NCBI GenBank assembly: GCA_021397845.1
Contig: CM038050.1
Span: 116,735,891 to 116,799,890 of the forward strand
Direction of reading: 5' to 3'
DNA from: Areca catechu
Lineage: Eukaryota; Streptophyta; Magnoliopsida; Arecales; Arecaceae
Length of the DNA: 64,000 nt
Position 1 is the stretch's first letter; each line of letters begins with the position of its first letter. Of the stretch, positions 31,380-43,566 are shown in pieces. A program made the position numbers and the translations under genes. Below the pieces are notes generated by a model. The model was not told the DNA's origin. It saw only the letters and a list, made by a program, of their open reading frames with translations, and ran no database searches.

Positions 31380-34300
31380 TTATGGTTTTAAACGTTGACC
31401 ATTCACCTTAAAGAAGTTTCCTGACCTAGGATCATAAATTTTGACTGCACCATGGGGGAAAACATGGTTAACAATGTAAGGTCCATCCCATCTAGATCTC
31501 AATTTTCCAGGAAATAATCGAAGCCTTGAATTAAATAACCAGACTTGTTGATTTGGCTTAAAGATTTTCCTAGAAATAAATTGATCATGAAAGGCTTTCA
31601 TTTTCTCTTTATAAATACGTGAATTTTCATAAGCCTCTTGCCTCAGTTCATCTAGTTCACTCAGTTGCAACATTCGGTTAGAACCAGCTTGCTTTAAATC
31701 AAAATTTAATTGCTTAATCACCCAATATACTCTATGTTCAAGTTCTAACGGAAGATGACATGCTTTTCCAAAGATCAGCCTATAGGGAGATATTCCAATG
31801 GGATTCTTGTAAGCTGTCCGATAGGCCCATAATGCATCATCTAATCGATCTGACCAATTTCTACGATCGGGCCTAATAGTCTTTTGCAAAATGTTCTTGA
31901 TCTCCCTATTGGATACTTCCACTTGGCCACTTGTTTGCGGGTGATAAGGTGTAGCTACTTTATGTGTGACCCCATATTTTTGCAAAAGCATTCGAAATTG
32001 GTAGTTTGTGAAATGGGCACCTCCGTCGCTAATGATGGCACAAGGAAATCCGAACCTAGAGAAGATATTCTTTTGAACAAACTTTATGACTACCTTATGA
32101 TCATTGGTTCATGTTACCATTGCCTCAATCCATTTAGAAACATAATCGACAGCCACCAAAATATATTCAAAACCATTAGAGGGTGGAAAGGGTCCCATAA
32201 AATCAATTCCCCAAACGTCATAGAATTCAACTACCAAGATTGGATTTAAAGGCATCATGTCTTTTCTTGAAATATTTCCTAAGGCTTGACACCTAAGACA
32301 TTCTTTGCCAAAAGTATAGGCATCCTTAAACAATGTCGGCCAGTAAAATCCACTTTGCAAAACTTTAGCCGCAATTTTTTGACCAGAAAAATATCCTCTG
32401 CAAGCAAGGGTGTGGCAAAAATTCAAAATACTCAGATGTTCAGATTCAGGAACACACCTACGGATGATTTGATCAACACAGATTCGAAAGAGTTCAGGAT
32501 CTTCGCAAAAGTAATATTTAATTTGAGCAAAGAATCGATCCTTTTCATTCTTGGACCAGCCATCAGGGATTTGTCCAACCACTAAGTAGTTCACAATATC
32601 TGCAAACCAAGGGGCCTTTGCATGTGAAACTGCTAAGAGCTGTTCATCCGGAAAAGATTCTTCAATTGATGCAGGTTCACACTCTTCAACTAAAATCCTA
32701 GATAGATGGTCTGCTACAACATTCTCAGATCCTTTCTTGTCTCGAATTTCAATATCAAACTCTTGTAGCAGTAAGATCCATCTAATCAATCGTGGTTTAG
32801 CATCTTTCTTTGAGAGCAGGTATCTCAAAGCCGAGTGATCCGAATAAACCACAATCTTGGAACCTAAAAGATATGATCTAAACTTTTCTAGGGCAAACAC
32901 CATAGCTAGCAACTCCTTTTAGTAGTGGTATAATTTTTTTGGGCATCATTCAAAGTTCTGCTAGCATAATAAATCACTATGGGACATTTGTTTACCCTTT
33001 GGCCCAAGACAGCTCCTATGGCAAAGTCTGAAGCATCACACATGATTTCAAAAGGTAGTGACCAATCTGGGGGTTGGATGATTGGGGCTTGGGTCACAGC
33101 TTCCTTTAGAAACTCAAAAGCCTTAAGACAATCTTCATCAAAATTGAAAGGAATGTCCTTGGCGAGCAGATTACACAAAGGACGGGAAATTTTGGAAAAG
33201 TCTTTGATGAAGCGACGATAGAATCCTACATGGCCGAGAAAAGATCGAATTTGTCTGATAGAGATGGGTGGAGGAAGTTTGGAGATCAATTCAACCTTTG
33301 CTTTATCTACCTCGATCCCTCTCTTAGATACAATATGTCCTAAAACAATCCCTTCTCGAACCATGAAATGGCTCTTCTCCCAGCTCAGAACTAAATTAGC
33401 CTCAATACATCGTTTTAATATTTTCTTCAAATTATTGAGGCAACTCTCAAAAGATTCTCCAAAGACTGAAAAATCATCCATAAAAATTTCTAAGAAATCT
33501 CCTACCATGTCCGAGAAAATTGATATCATGCACCTTTGAAAGGTTGCAGGTGCATTACACAAACCAAAAGGCATTCTACAAAAAGCAAAGGTTCCAAAGG
33601 GACATGTGAAGGTGGTCTTTTCCTGGTCTCCTAGATAGATTGCTACCTGGTTGTATCCTGAGTATCAATCTAAGAAGCAAAAGTATTGCTGGCCAGCTAA
33701 TCTTTCTAGGATCTGATCAATAAATGGTAAGGGAAAGTGGTCTTGCGGGTAGCTGCATTAAGTTTTCTATAATCTATACAGACACGCCACCCAGTAGAAA
33801 GTCGTGTTGGCACTAAATCCCCATGGTCAGTACGGACAACCATGAGTCCAGATTTCTTTGGAATGACTTGAGTAGGACTCACCCAGTGGCTATCAGAAAT
33901 AGGATAAATAATACCAGCATCTAACCATTTAATCACTTCCTTCTTGACCACTTCTTGCATGTTTGGGTTGAGCCGTCTTTGCATTTCTCTAGTAGGCTTG
34001 GCACTATCCTCAGTATAGATATGGTGCATACAAATTGATGGACTAATGCCTTTTAAATCAGCAATGGCCCAACCTATGGCCTCTCTATGTGTTTTCAGAA
34101 CATCTATCAATTGGTTTTCCTGCTCAATGGTTAGGTCAGAAGCAATGATCACAGGCAGGGTTTTGATAGGTCCTAAAAACACATACTTAAGTGATTCAGG
34201 CAAAGTTTTTAGTTCAAGTTATGGTGGAGCCTGAATCGAAGGGTGCAAAAGCTCAGTTCCTAGGTCAGGTAAGGATTCAGTTTGCATTGACCAAGGTGGT

Positions 34301-34909
34301 GAAGGTTGAGGTGAATCAAGTAGGGCATTTACCTCTTGGACTTGGGTTTCAGCAATAGGCTCGTCATCGTCCATCAAATTGGAGAAAAATTCAGACTCAA
34401 CAATCTCATCTACTAAACTAATCACAGAACAATTTTCCTCCTCTCGAGCAAACTTTGAGGCATTAAAAATATTAATTCTCACCTTTTGATCCCCAAAAGA
34501 AATGACCATAGCTCCTTTTACAATTGATATTGGCATTGGCAGTGGCTAGGAATGGACGACCTAAGATTATGGGATTCTGATTTAGCTCTTGGGATGGTTC
34601 CATGTCTAGTATGAGGAAGTCTACTGGGAAATAACATTGGTTCACTCTAACTAAGACATCCTCAATCAAACCACGTGGTGTCTTGACAGATCTATCGGCT
34701 AGTTGAAGAATGACTGACGTGGGTTTTAGTTCACCTATCCCAAATTTTTCATAGACCAAGGTTGGAAGAAGGTTCACACTAGCTCCTAGGTCTAACAGGG
34801 CTCGGTCAAAGGTAATGCCTCCTATAACACAAGAAATCAAAGGAGCACCGGGGTCTTTCATTTTCTGAGGTAATTGATTCAACAAGATTGCACTTACATC
34901 CTCAGACAA
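31380..34909 (-). pseudogene. Element C pol (protease to integrase)
   Basis: Minus-strand frames in order: protease 34909-34472 with DLGASVNLLP; reverse transcriptase 34203-33706 (GWRVCIDYRKLNAATRK) and 33574-32906 (MPFGLCNAPATFQR, FMDDFSVFG); RNase H, read across a frameshift near 32910 (FEIMCDASDFAIGAVLG, YSDHSALRYLL); integrase 32912-32109 with GIDFMGPFPPSNGFEYILVA and 31991-31380 (YHPQTSGQVEVSNREIKNIL). The defects are few: a stop where Gly is expected in FLD-YSGYNQV (about 33670), frameshifts near 33715 and 32910, and a stop near 32110. The enzyme set copies RNA to DNA and inserts it; this copy is inactive but close to intact. Confidence 0.9.
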
Positions 34910-36751
34910 TATGATTCTCTTTATGGTTGTGGCTCACGCTTTTGGGTGCAGAGTTCTTTGAGAAATTTAGCGTAAGCTGGAACGTGCTGAATTGCATCGA
35001 GGAGGGGTAAATTAATATGAACTTGCTTGAATAATTCCATTAGCTCCTCGTTGCGTGCTCCTTGCTTTTTACGGGAAGAGCCAGCTTCTAGGGCTGAAGG
35101 GAACGGGACTCTAGGTTTATAAGTCTCAGGTAATTCATCTGCTCTCTTCTTCCCTTTCTCATTTAAATCGGAACCAGTATCAGTACTAGTCCCGGGCTCA
35201 GGCTCTTCTACATGGTTAGTCTCAGTACTAACATCATCTTCTAACTTCTCATTCTTGCTAGCATCAGTACTAGCCTCTCTCTCCTGGTCTTGATATGGGT
35301 CTCTAAGAATCCTACCACTTCTAAGCTCAGAAATTGCTTTGGCATTCTCAAATTGAGGGTTCTTAGGTGGAACATTAGGCTGAAGAATGAGTGGGTTGTT
35401 TCTAGGGTTCGGTATTGGTTGACTCGGTAGTTGACCTGGTTCTCTCCTCATAGTAGATTCAGCTAACTGTCCTATTTGAACTTCTAACCTGGCGATAGAT
35501 TATTTTTGGGTCATGATTAATTATTGAAGTTGATCAAACCTATCGTCGGCCAGATTGGTCTGTTGAGGAGGTTGATATGATGACTGATGATGATATGGTG
35601 GCTGATATGGTGGCTGAGCAGGCTGACTAGGCTGACCTCTATTATAGGCATAGTTTTGGTATGGGGGCCTATTTTGAAAGTTCCGTGCAGGAGGATTTGG
35701 GTCTGAACCTGAGTCTGTTGTGGTTTCCAAGAAAAATTAGGATGGTTTCTCCAACCCGGGTTATAAGTATTTGAAAATGGGTCATTACCCAGCTTGGAGT
35801 AACCTTGAGCAGCTTGGACTTGTTCTTGGATGAAAGGTGGTAACTGTGCAACCGTAGGACATTCATTCATGTGAAGGGCTGGGTCTAGCACAGATAGAAC
35901 AAATCTCCTGATGATTAGAGGGTGATGGGTATTGTGCAGGAGATTGTTGACTGAGGGCTAGGACTTGGTCCAACTTTTGAGAAAGGAGGTCGACTGTATC
36001 TAATCTTTGGGATATTAGGTTCAAGTTGACATTGGAATTTGAATGTCTAATTTCATAAATCCCTGCCCGCTTTTGGTGAGGAATCGATCTTTCATATGAA
36101 ATCAAAGAAGCATGGTTGATCGAATTTTCACTTAGGGTTTCAAACAAGGTATAGGCCTCATCCTCACTTCTACTCATGAATGCACCTCCACAAGATGCAT
36201 CCACCATCTGTCTATACTGGTCTCCTAATCCCTCATAAAAAGCTTGGACAATTTGCCACTTAGACAGACCATGATGTGGGCATTTTCTAAGGAGTTCCTT
36301 AAGTCTCTCCCATGATTCATGAATTTGTTCACCAGGAAGCTGAGCAAATCCAGTGATGGCTCGCCTCATGGTGTTGGTTGACCTATAGGATAGAATTTCT
36401 TAAGGAACTCGTGCTGCATTTAGCCCAAGTTCGAATTGGTTTCCCTATTGTGCCAAGCCAGTACTTGGCCTTATCCTTAAGTCAGAAGGGGAACAAGGTT
36501 AGCCTAAGGGCATCATCAGTAAAATCTTGGATCTTCACCGTAGAACAGATTTCTAGAAACTCATCTAGATGCTTATAAGGATCTTCGTTGGTATTCCCAT
36601 AAAAGGAAGGGAGCATCTGGATTGTGGCAGACTTGATCTCATATTGTCTAGCAGGTATTTCAGGTAAATGGATACAAGTCGATGGGTTGTAGGTGAAAGG
36701 AATAAAGTATTCCTTCATCTGTCTAGGTGGTTCTTCTGGGTTTCCAGCCAT
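34910..36751 (-). pseudogene. Element C gag and gag-pol linker
   Basis: The likely start is the ATG at 36751 (MAGNPEEPPRQMKEYFIP). The Athila-type gag core follows (YEIKSATIQMLPSFYGNTNE, DEFLEICSTVKIQDFTDDAL) and, after a frame change, GEQIHESWERLKELLRKCPH and GLGDQYRQMVDASCGGAF. A knuckle-like CSIC...HMNECP near 35870 is split by a frameshift. A Pro/Gln/Tyr-rich part and a charged linker (ELRSGRILRDPYQDQEREAS) lead to pol. Gag packages the RNA in this family. Frameshifts or stops lie near 36480, 35880 and 35460. Confidence 0.85.
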
Positions 36752-37769
36752 TTGATTTTTTGGTGTACTATGGATCAGCAGTTCAATTTCAGGGTTGAAG
36801 TCAACTAGGTCTGGAAATAAAGATCTTCTACCGTGCATGAAACAGTACAACCCAAATATGTGAGAAAATTTTTTTTATTTTATATATATATATTTTTTGT
36901 TATTTTCAAACACTTATCAAACATATTTCTATCATAGGCTCCCTAATTCTAGACAGCTCCTAACTTCCAAGACTGCCTTGGAGCCCTCCAAGTCAAAGAC
37001 CAATTAGCTAACTGGCCAGGTAAGGGTAAGGTCAGTGGAGTTTCCCTCTTTGCTTGCCTTAGACACCAATTGAAAATTGGCCAGGTAAGCGGATCCAACC
37101 ACCTTCCTTCGGGACGTAATCCCTGAACCCCTTTCCTAGACACCAGTCAACCAACTAATCTTGACCCGGTCCAACTCTTCCGGGTGCCCTGTCCTATTGA
37201 GCTCGAGTTCCTTAGGGCTGACGTCTAGTTAATTTTATTTAGAAGGCTTAGGTATGCAAAATGAGGGGTGATGGTTTGTGGGCTAAGGAAGGGTATTGAA
37301 CTCCCCACCTTATCTTGTTTATGGATAAGTGCCCTTAAGATGATTATGAGATTATGAAATGCAATAAGATGTCCAAAATAAAAGTTATAAACACACAAAA
37401 TTAAATTAAAGCTATATGTTTTTTTAATTTTGTGATTAAGTTTCTAATCCTAATAAATTATGAAATGTCTGGGCAATTTTTTTGGATTTTGCAGAAAAGA
37501 TAAATTTACCTAAATGAATCTAAAAATGAAAAAAAAAATTTTTTTTTTTTTTTGTTTGAAATTTGAATTTTTTTTTTTGGAAATAAGAAAAGAAACTAAA
37601 AAGGAAAATAATTAATATGTAAAAGAGGAAAAAAGTTTACTGATTGGGAGACTTTCTTCCTCTTCCGCTTTTCTCCCCCTTTTTTTTAAATTTTTTTTTA
37701 TCTGCAAGAAAAAGAAAAGTTAGGACGGTATAAAAAAAATTAAAAGATCAAAAACTATTATTTTAATGC
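36752..37769 (-). other. Element C 5' leader
   Basis: About 1 kb between the primer site and gag, rich in A and T runs (for example 37535-37580). A 64-codon frame at 37143-36949 has no recognised motif. Confidence 0.65.
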
Positions 37770-37787
37770 CTTCCTCGGCAACGCGCC
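37770..37787 (-). other. Element C primer-binding site (Asp tRNA type)
   Basis: TGGCGCGTTGCCGAGGAA on the minus strand matches the plant Asp tRNA 3' complement (TGGCGCCGTTGCCGGGGA) apart from one missing C and one change. It lies seven bases from the 5' LTR. Confidence 0.8.
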
Positions 37788-37794
37788 AAAAACT

Positions 37795-39518
37795 TGGTAG
37801 GACCACGGGGTTGTCGTTAAAACACCATGGACTATCAGTTTAAAATCCGACTTCTTAAAATATTTAAAAATACGTAGCAAGAGGAGTCAGGTCGAATCCA
37901 CAGAGAAGGTAGTGTTTAGGATTTGAAATTTTTGATCTTTGTAAAAAAAAAAATTTGAAGTCGAAAAAATATAAAAATTAAAATTGCAGGAAAACTTGGC
38001 ACTAGGATCTATTATTTAGATCCTAGCATCTATTCGCGGACAAGACGAAAGACAGGAATTAAAAAGAGATATTGCATTGATTGAAATTTAAGGTCTAAAT
38101 ACAATGCAAAAAAAAAAAACTAAATTAACAAAACAAGTAACAAAGATAAGAATAGATCGGCGCAGCCTAGTCGGGAAGATAGCTCCTTCCTTCGTACTCC
38201 GTGGAGCGAACTGGGCTTCCTCTGCTTCTTCTTCTTCTTCGGATCTTGATCTCAGAGAGAGAGAAGGCTGGAAGATGGTGTAGGGACACGCTCTCCTTTC
38301 AGAAACTTCACTCCCAAAAGCCAACCCATAACCCAAGCAATGCCCTTTACCCTGTACCTTGTCTTTTCTCCAGGATCCCCCTGTCTTGTGCATTGGGGTT
38401 CATTTTATAATTGACCGGAGAGGGGAGCTCGTTGCACACTAGCGATGTGGGACAAAAAAAACCGTGACCACTCCATTGCTGCTCCGTTGATTACGCCGCT
38501 CGTGGGCTGCGCTGGTGCTCGTGGAATGCACCGTGGAGCTCGTGGAGAATGCCCAGCATCCGTGGAGCTCGCCCGTGGACTGCCCGTGGAGAACGCTCAT
38601 GGATGGCTCGTGGACGGCGCTCCGGCAAGCCAGCTCGTGGAAAATGCCCAGCGTCCGTGGAGCTCGCCCGTGGACTGCCCTAGGCCGTGCGCGTGGAGGA
38701 GCTTGGCCGTGGAGAACGCCCGTGGACGTGTGCATGGAGGACGTGGGCTGCGCCACCATGGACGTGCGCGTGGAGGAGCTTGGCCTGCGCATGGAGGAGC
38801 TTGGCCGTGCGCGTGGAGGAGCTCGACCGTGCGCGTGGAGGAGCTCGGCAACGCCACCACCGAAGCTTCTCCTCCGAGCATGGACACGTGAAGAACGTGG
38901 GCTGCCTCCTCTCGTTTGCCGCCGAAAAACGTCGCCACCGACCGTCAAACCACCGCCGGAGCTTCTCCTCCGGCCAGGGATACCGCCGGCGTGCTTCCAG
39001 GCAATTTCGGCGCCTCTGGAGGGCTGTGGTCCATGCCCTATTCCGTGGACCGGCAGCCATGGCTGCCGGTGAACCAAACTGCAATAAAAAACCAGCAGCC
39101 GGTCCATCATGGACCGGCTACTCCAAAAACCATGCAGCATCAAAATGTGTGCAAAAATCTTAGAAAATTCATAACTTCTTCATTTCAAACCTGATTTAAG
39201 TACCGTTTGCATCGTTGGATTCCATAAATCAATCTCTACCTATTGGTGGGTTTCAATCTTATTAATTTTATCGATTCCATGATCATTAATTATAATTATT
39301 AAATATTTTATTAATCATTTAAATGGGTGTGTGGTGCTTTGACTTGAAATCTATTTTTCATGAACGTATTCTAATTTCATATTTTTCAAAGATATTTTTT
39401 AAAATAATTAGTTTTGCAAGAAAGTCAAATTAATTATGAAATTAGGTTATTAAAAGAATATTAGCACTAATAATTAACTAAAATACTCAAAATAAACGTG
39501 TAAATCCATGATTTATCA
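37795..39518 (-). repeat. Element C 5' LTR
   Basis: It starts and ends as 28522-30278, with the GC-rich core at 38445-39080. The hairpin-capable pair lies near 38003-38025. Confidence 0.93.
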
Positions 39519-39689
39519 CGGTGCGATGTTATACCCATGGGAGTCAGTAGCATTATCTTAGGTAGACCTGGCTATTTGACCACGATGCTATCCTATGTGG
39601 CCGATCAAATTCATGCTCATTTACTTTTCATGGGAAGAAAATTATGATTAACCCCACCCCACCTAAGGACATTGTCAAGAGGGGATCTA
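39519..39689 (+). pseudogene. Element D protease, C-terminal part
   Basis: It resumes the frame broken by element C: VIPMGVSSIILGRPWLFDHD is the retropepsin ILGRPWL motif, followed by FTFHGKKIMINPTPP. It is cut by LTR fragment E at about 39690. Confidence 0.85.
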
Positions 39690-40770
39690 TGATGGCTTGG
39701 AGCAGCTTCATGCTCCTCGATGCTATCACTGGAGCGAAGGCATTGGGGCCTCACACCCCTCGACGTCCCGAAGGATGAAGACATACGGGCCTTAGCCCAA
39801 AACCAAAGCAAAGTTACGAACACAAAAATATCTATTCATCAACTAACTTATTACAAGAGGAGTATGGATATATATAGATTTCCATATCCCCTTTGAAATT
39901 CAAAAAAAAATCCACTGAAATCCTCCCTTGATTTTGAATTCAAATTCAAAATCAAAAATCCCAAATTTCCCTTTTTTAAACCTAAATTACATTCATGAAA
40001 AAAATACCAAATAAATCCCTTTTATTTGAATTTTGAAATCCCCCTCCACTCTGAAATTCGTGCTGCTCCAAAAATCATGCAGAACAACTCTTCTTCCAGC
40101 TACTTTGAGAAGCGTGCAGAAGCTTCTTTGGGTTGCTTTGAGAATCGTGCGGGAGTTTCTTCATAGCCGAGCAACAGGGGGGTCGGCCGGATCTCTGGTG
40201 GTCGGCCGGGCAGCGGGCGGTGGACGGCGGGGCGGAGGGAGGCGGCGGACGGTGGGACGGCGGGACGGCAGGACGGTGGCAGGCAAAGGCCATGGGCGGT
40301 CGTTCTTCTTCCCACGACGTCTGTGGGGTCCCAGGCACCGACGAGAGCACCGGTGGATGGAGGATGGTGGGACGGTGGGAGGCGGCGGGGTGGCGGGGCG
40401 GCGTCAGGCGGCGGCCATGGGTGGCTATTCATCTTCCCATGGCATCCGTTCGTCTCCCCATGGCGTGGGCAGCGGATGCCGGTTTTTCGACAAGAGTGAG
40501 GCCGACGAGCACTGGTGGCGGGCCGACGGAGGCGGCCAGGGGGGACGGGCATGGCGGATCTGGGACCGGTGGGACAAAAAAAATCGAAAAAAAAAATATT
40601 CTGTGACTTCCTGGGAGGTTGAAGAAGATAGGGATGGTCATGGAATAAGTTAGGAATAACATTGGGATAAAATGAGAATAAATGGAATAAGAGGAATAGC
40701 TGGAATAACTAAAAAAAAAAATTTAAAAAAATAAAAAGAGAAACTCGGATGGATTTCGGGTCCCCTATCA
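39690..40770 (-). mobile_element. Fragment E: partial LTR of the element B/I family
   Basis: On the minus strand it starts TGATAGGGGACCC at 40770 and aligns with the element I 3' LTR through the GC-rich part and the Y module (TATA-like TATATAGATT context near 39870). It stops at GATGGCTTGG, inside Y, so the distal part is missing. The flanks ATCTA and TTGTA do not match, which fits a truncation rather than a clean solo LTR. Confidence 0.82.
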
Positions 40771-43566
40771 TTGTAGCTCACTGAAAGAGAAAATATCAGG
40801 AGTCAATTTGATTACTGCCAAGGAGCTAGAAAAGGAGATTTCTGAGGATTCAACTATTTAGGTGTTAGCTGCTAAGAAAGTCCCTGATCAAACCCAAAAA
40901 GAACACCATCAGGCGGTTAAGGAAATCTTAAGTGAATTTGAAGATGTATTTCCTGATGATTTGCTTGACCAGTTACCACCCTTAAGGGACGTCCAGCATG
41001 CCATAGATTTAGTCCCAGGAGTCACCCTACCAAATGTGTCCCACCATAGGATGAACCCTTCGGAACACTTAGAGCTATAGAAACAGGTAGGAGAACTCCT
41101 TAAGAAAGGTTTATTAGGAAGAGCCTAAGTCCATGAGCTGTACCAGCCCTGCTCACCCCTAAGAAAGATAGCATGTGGAGAATGTGTATTGGTAGTCATG
41201 CTATAAATAAAATTACAGTGAAATATAGGTTTCCCATCCCCCAATTGGATGATATGTTAGATATGATGGCCGGTGCAACCATCTTCTCAAAGATGGACCT
41301 TAAGAGCGGCTATCATCAGGTTAGGATTAGACCTGGGGATGAGTGGAAAACTGCATTTAAAACTAAGGATGGTCTTTATGAATGGGTAGTGATGCCTTTT
41401 GATTTGTCCAATGCCCCTAGAACCTTTATGAGGATCATGATCCAAGTCCTACGCATATTCATAGGAAAATTTGTAGTAGTTTACTTCAATGACATTTTGA
41501 TTTATAGTAGGACTAAGGAGGACCACTTGAACCACCTTAGATAAGTTTGCCTTACCCTTAGGAAGGAGAACCTCTATGCCAATCTGAAGAAGTGAGATTT
41601 CCTGACCCATAGAGTCATCTTCCTAGGATTCGTCATCACCCTCGAGGGAGTTTCAGCTGACCCTGAGAAGGTTAAGTCCATAGTTGAGTGACCGGTACCC
41701 ACTAGTATTCATGATGTATGTAGTTTCCATGGTCTAGCCACCTTCTAAAGGAGATTTATCCAGGGATTTAGTTCCATTGTAGCACCCATCACATATTGCA
41801 TTAGGAAGTAAAATTTTGAGTGGACCAAAGCTGCTGATAGAGCCTTCCAAGAGATTAAGGATAAGATGATCCAAGCACCCATCCTGAGATTCCAGATTTT
41901 TCAAAGTTTTCGAGGTTGCTTGTGATACTTCGAGAGTAGGTATAGGCTGAGTACAGAGCCAAGAGAGTCACCCTATAGCCTTCTTTAGTGAGAAACTCAA
42001 AGAGGCTACACTTAAGTATTCAACCTATGATAAGGAATCTATGTGGCAGTACAAGCCCTTAGGTACTAGAGACATTACCTACTATCCCAGGAGTTTGTCC
42101 TATACTCTGACCATGAAGCACTCCGATTCCTAAACTCCCAGAAAAAGCTAAACCCTGGGCATGCTAAGTGGGTAGAATACATCCAAGCATATACCTTTGT
42201 TGTAAAACATCAAGCTAGAACTGAAAATATGGTAGCTGATGCCCTTAGCCACCGTGCCTTGCATTTGAGTATTGTTTTGACTGAAGTTGTAGGGTTTGAC
42301 CGATTGAAAGATGAGTATTTGACCTACCCTAACTTCAGTGAGATTTTCCAATCGTTAGACATGGATCATCAAGTTTCCATAGTGAGTACACCCTTCAAGA
42401 TAGTTACCTTTTCAAAGAGAATAGACTTTATATCCCAGGACCTCACTTAATGAATTTTTAGTTTGGGAAACCCATGCAAGAGGTCTAGCTGGTCACTTTG
42501 GTAGAAATAAGACCATAGTAGCTATAGAGGACCAATTCTTTTGGCCAACCATAAAGAGGGATGTTGCGTCATTGTGTCCAGATGTTGAACTTGTGCTATT
42601 GCCAAACAGCAAAAGCAAAACACTGGATTATACACCCCTTTACCTGTACCAGATCGCCCATGGCAAGACCTTAGCATGGACTTTGTGTTAGGACTTCCTA
42701 AGAGCCTAAGAAAACATGACTCCATTTGTATAGTGGTCAATAGGTTCTCGAAAATGGCCCATTTTATACCTTGCTCTCAGACCTTTGATGCCTCCAAAGT
42801 AGCCAAGCTCTTTCTTGATCATGTGGTTAGGTTAAATAACCTTCCTAAGATCATAGTGTCCGATAGGGATGTCCATTTTACCAGTTACTTCTAGAAGACC
42901 TTTTGGCACTTGCTAGGAACCATGCTTAAGTTTTCCACATCCTACCACCCTTAAACCAATTGCCGAACCGAGGTAGTGAACCGAAGTTTAGGAACCTGTT
43001 AAGATGTATTGTAGGTGAGAACACCGAGAATTGGGACCTTCTTTTACCCAGAGCCAATTTGCCTATAATAGTTCAGTCAATAGGTCCACAGGTAAGAGCC
43101 CATTTGAAACGTCCATGGTCACAAGCCTAACAAGCCCCTTGACCTGATCCCCTTACCCTTGCAAGCACGAGTCTTTGAGTCAGCTGAGTCATTTGCATAG
43201 CATGTTAGGGATTTGCATAAGGAAATTAGTCAAAAGATTAATATAAGTAATGAAATCTATAAAAAATTGGCTAACTCTCGAAAAAGATCAAAAGAATTTT
43301 CTGTAGGGGATTATGTAATGATTAGGCTTAGGCCTGAGCGGTTCCCTCCAGGGACCATGAAAAAACTACATGCTCGTGGAGCTGGAACCTTCAAAGTGAT
43401 AAAGAGAGTTGGACCCAATGCCTATTTACTCGAGCTACCACACGAATTAGGCATTAGTTCAACCTTCAAAATCTCAAACCTTGTTGAGTATAGGGAACCA
43501 GCAACGATACCTAGTGAGCCCTTTGGACCTAATCCTTCCCTTGAAAGTGAGCCCATCCTAGAGTGT
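40771..43566 (+). pseudogene. Element D reverse transcriptase, RNase H and integrase
   Basis: After the insertion, LKEKISGVNLITAKELEKEI starts the protease-RT linker (40785 on). Reverse transcriptase: WRMCIGSHAINKITVKYRFP near 41173, KMDLKSGYHQVRIRPGDEW, MPFDLSNAPRTF. The catalytic YFDD motif reads YFND (Asn codon 41488-41490), which removes an essential aspartate. RNase H is recognisable near 41910 (FEVACDTSRVGIG). Integrase: the core at 42676-42894 (DFVLGLPKSLRKHDSICIVV, SDRDVHF), and its C-terminal part at 43213-43566 (ANSRKRSKEFSVGDYVMIRL, LPHELGISSTFKISNL). Many stops and frameshifts are present. The gene ends at EPILEC, where LTR G begins, just before the expected chromodomain. Confidence 0.85.

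Larger units (their letters stand above)
28522..39518 (-). mobile_element. Element C: Athila-like Ty3/gypsy element
   Basis: LTRs at 28522-30278 (3') and 37795-39518 (5') flank a minus-strand gag-pol. The ends read TGATAAATC...GTCCTACCA on the minus strand. The primer site (37770-37787) is complementary to Asp tRNA with one base missing, the type used by Athila/Tat elements. The integrase segment with LPLELEHRVYWVIKQLNFD is characteristic of Athila-like pol. A perfect CGGTG duplication flanks it. Only a few stops and frameshifts break the coding region, and the LTRs agree closely (about 97 % by eye at one end), so it is one of the younger insertions here. No env-like ORF is visible after pol. 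Confidence 0.93.
10078..43566 (+). mobile_element. Element D: chromovirus-like Ty3/gypsy element, heavily interrupted
   Basis: D is read in four pieces: 10078-12189 (leader, gag), 28254-28521 and 39519-39689 (protease), and 40771-43566 (reverse transcriptase, RNase H, integrase). The pieces join in domain order once the copia element, element C and fragment E are removed, and the protease reading frame is restored exactly across element C. Both LTRs are missing: the left end starts in leader sequence next to the truncated LTR of A, and the right end stops inside the integrase C-terminus at LTR G. The leader and gag resemble those of elements A and F, which suggests that D represents the autonomous partner of that lineage. 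Confidence 0.8.

Noticed and set aside
39690..40770. E as a complete solo LTR
   Set aside because: Flanks ATCTA and TTGTA do not match, and the left end falls inside the Y module of the related element I LTR. The TG at 39690 is probably chance.
42522..42740. Minus-strand 72-codon frame, repeated at 63316-63534
   Set aside because: It is the antisense shadow of the element D integrase core and is repeated only because of the inverted duplication.
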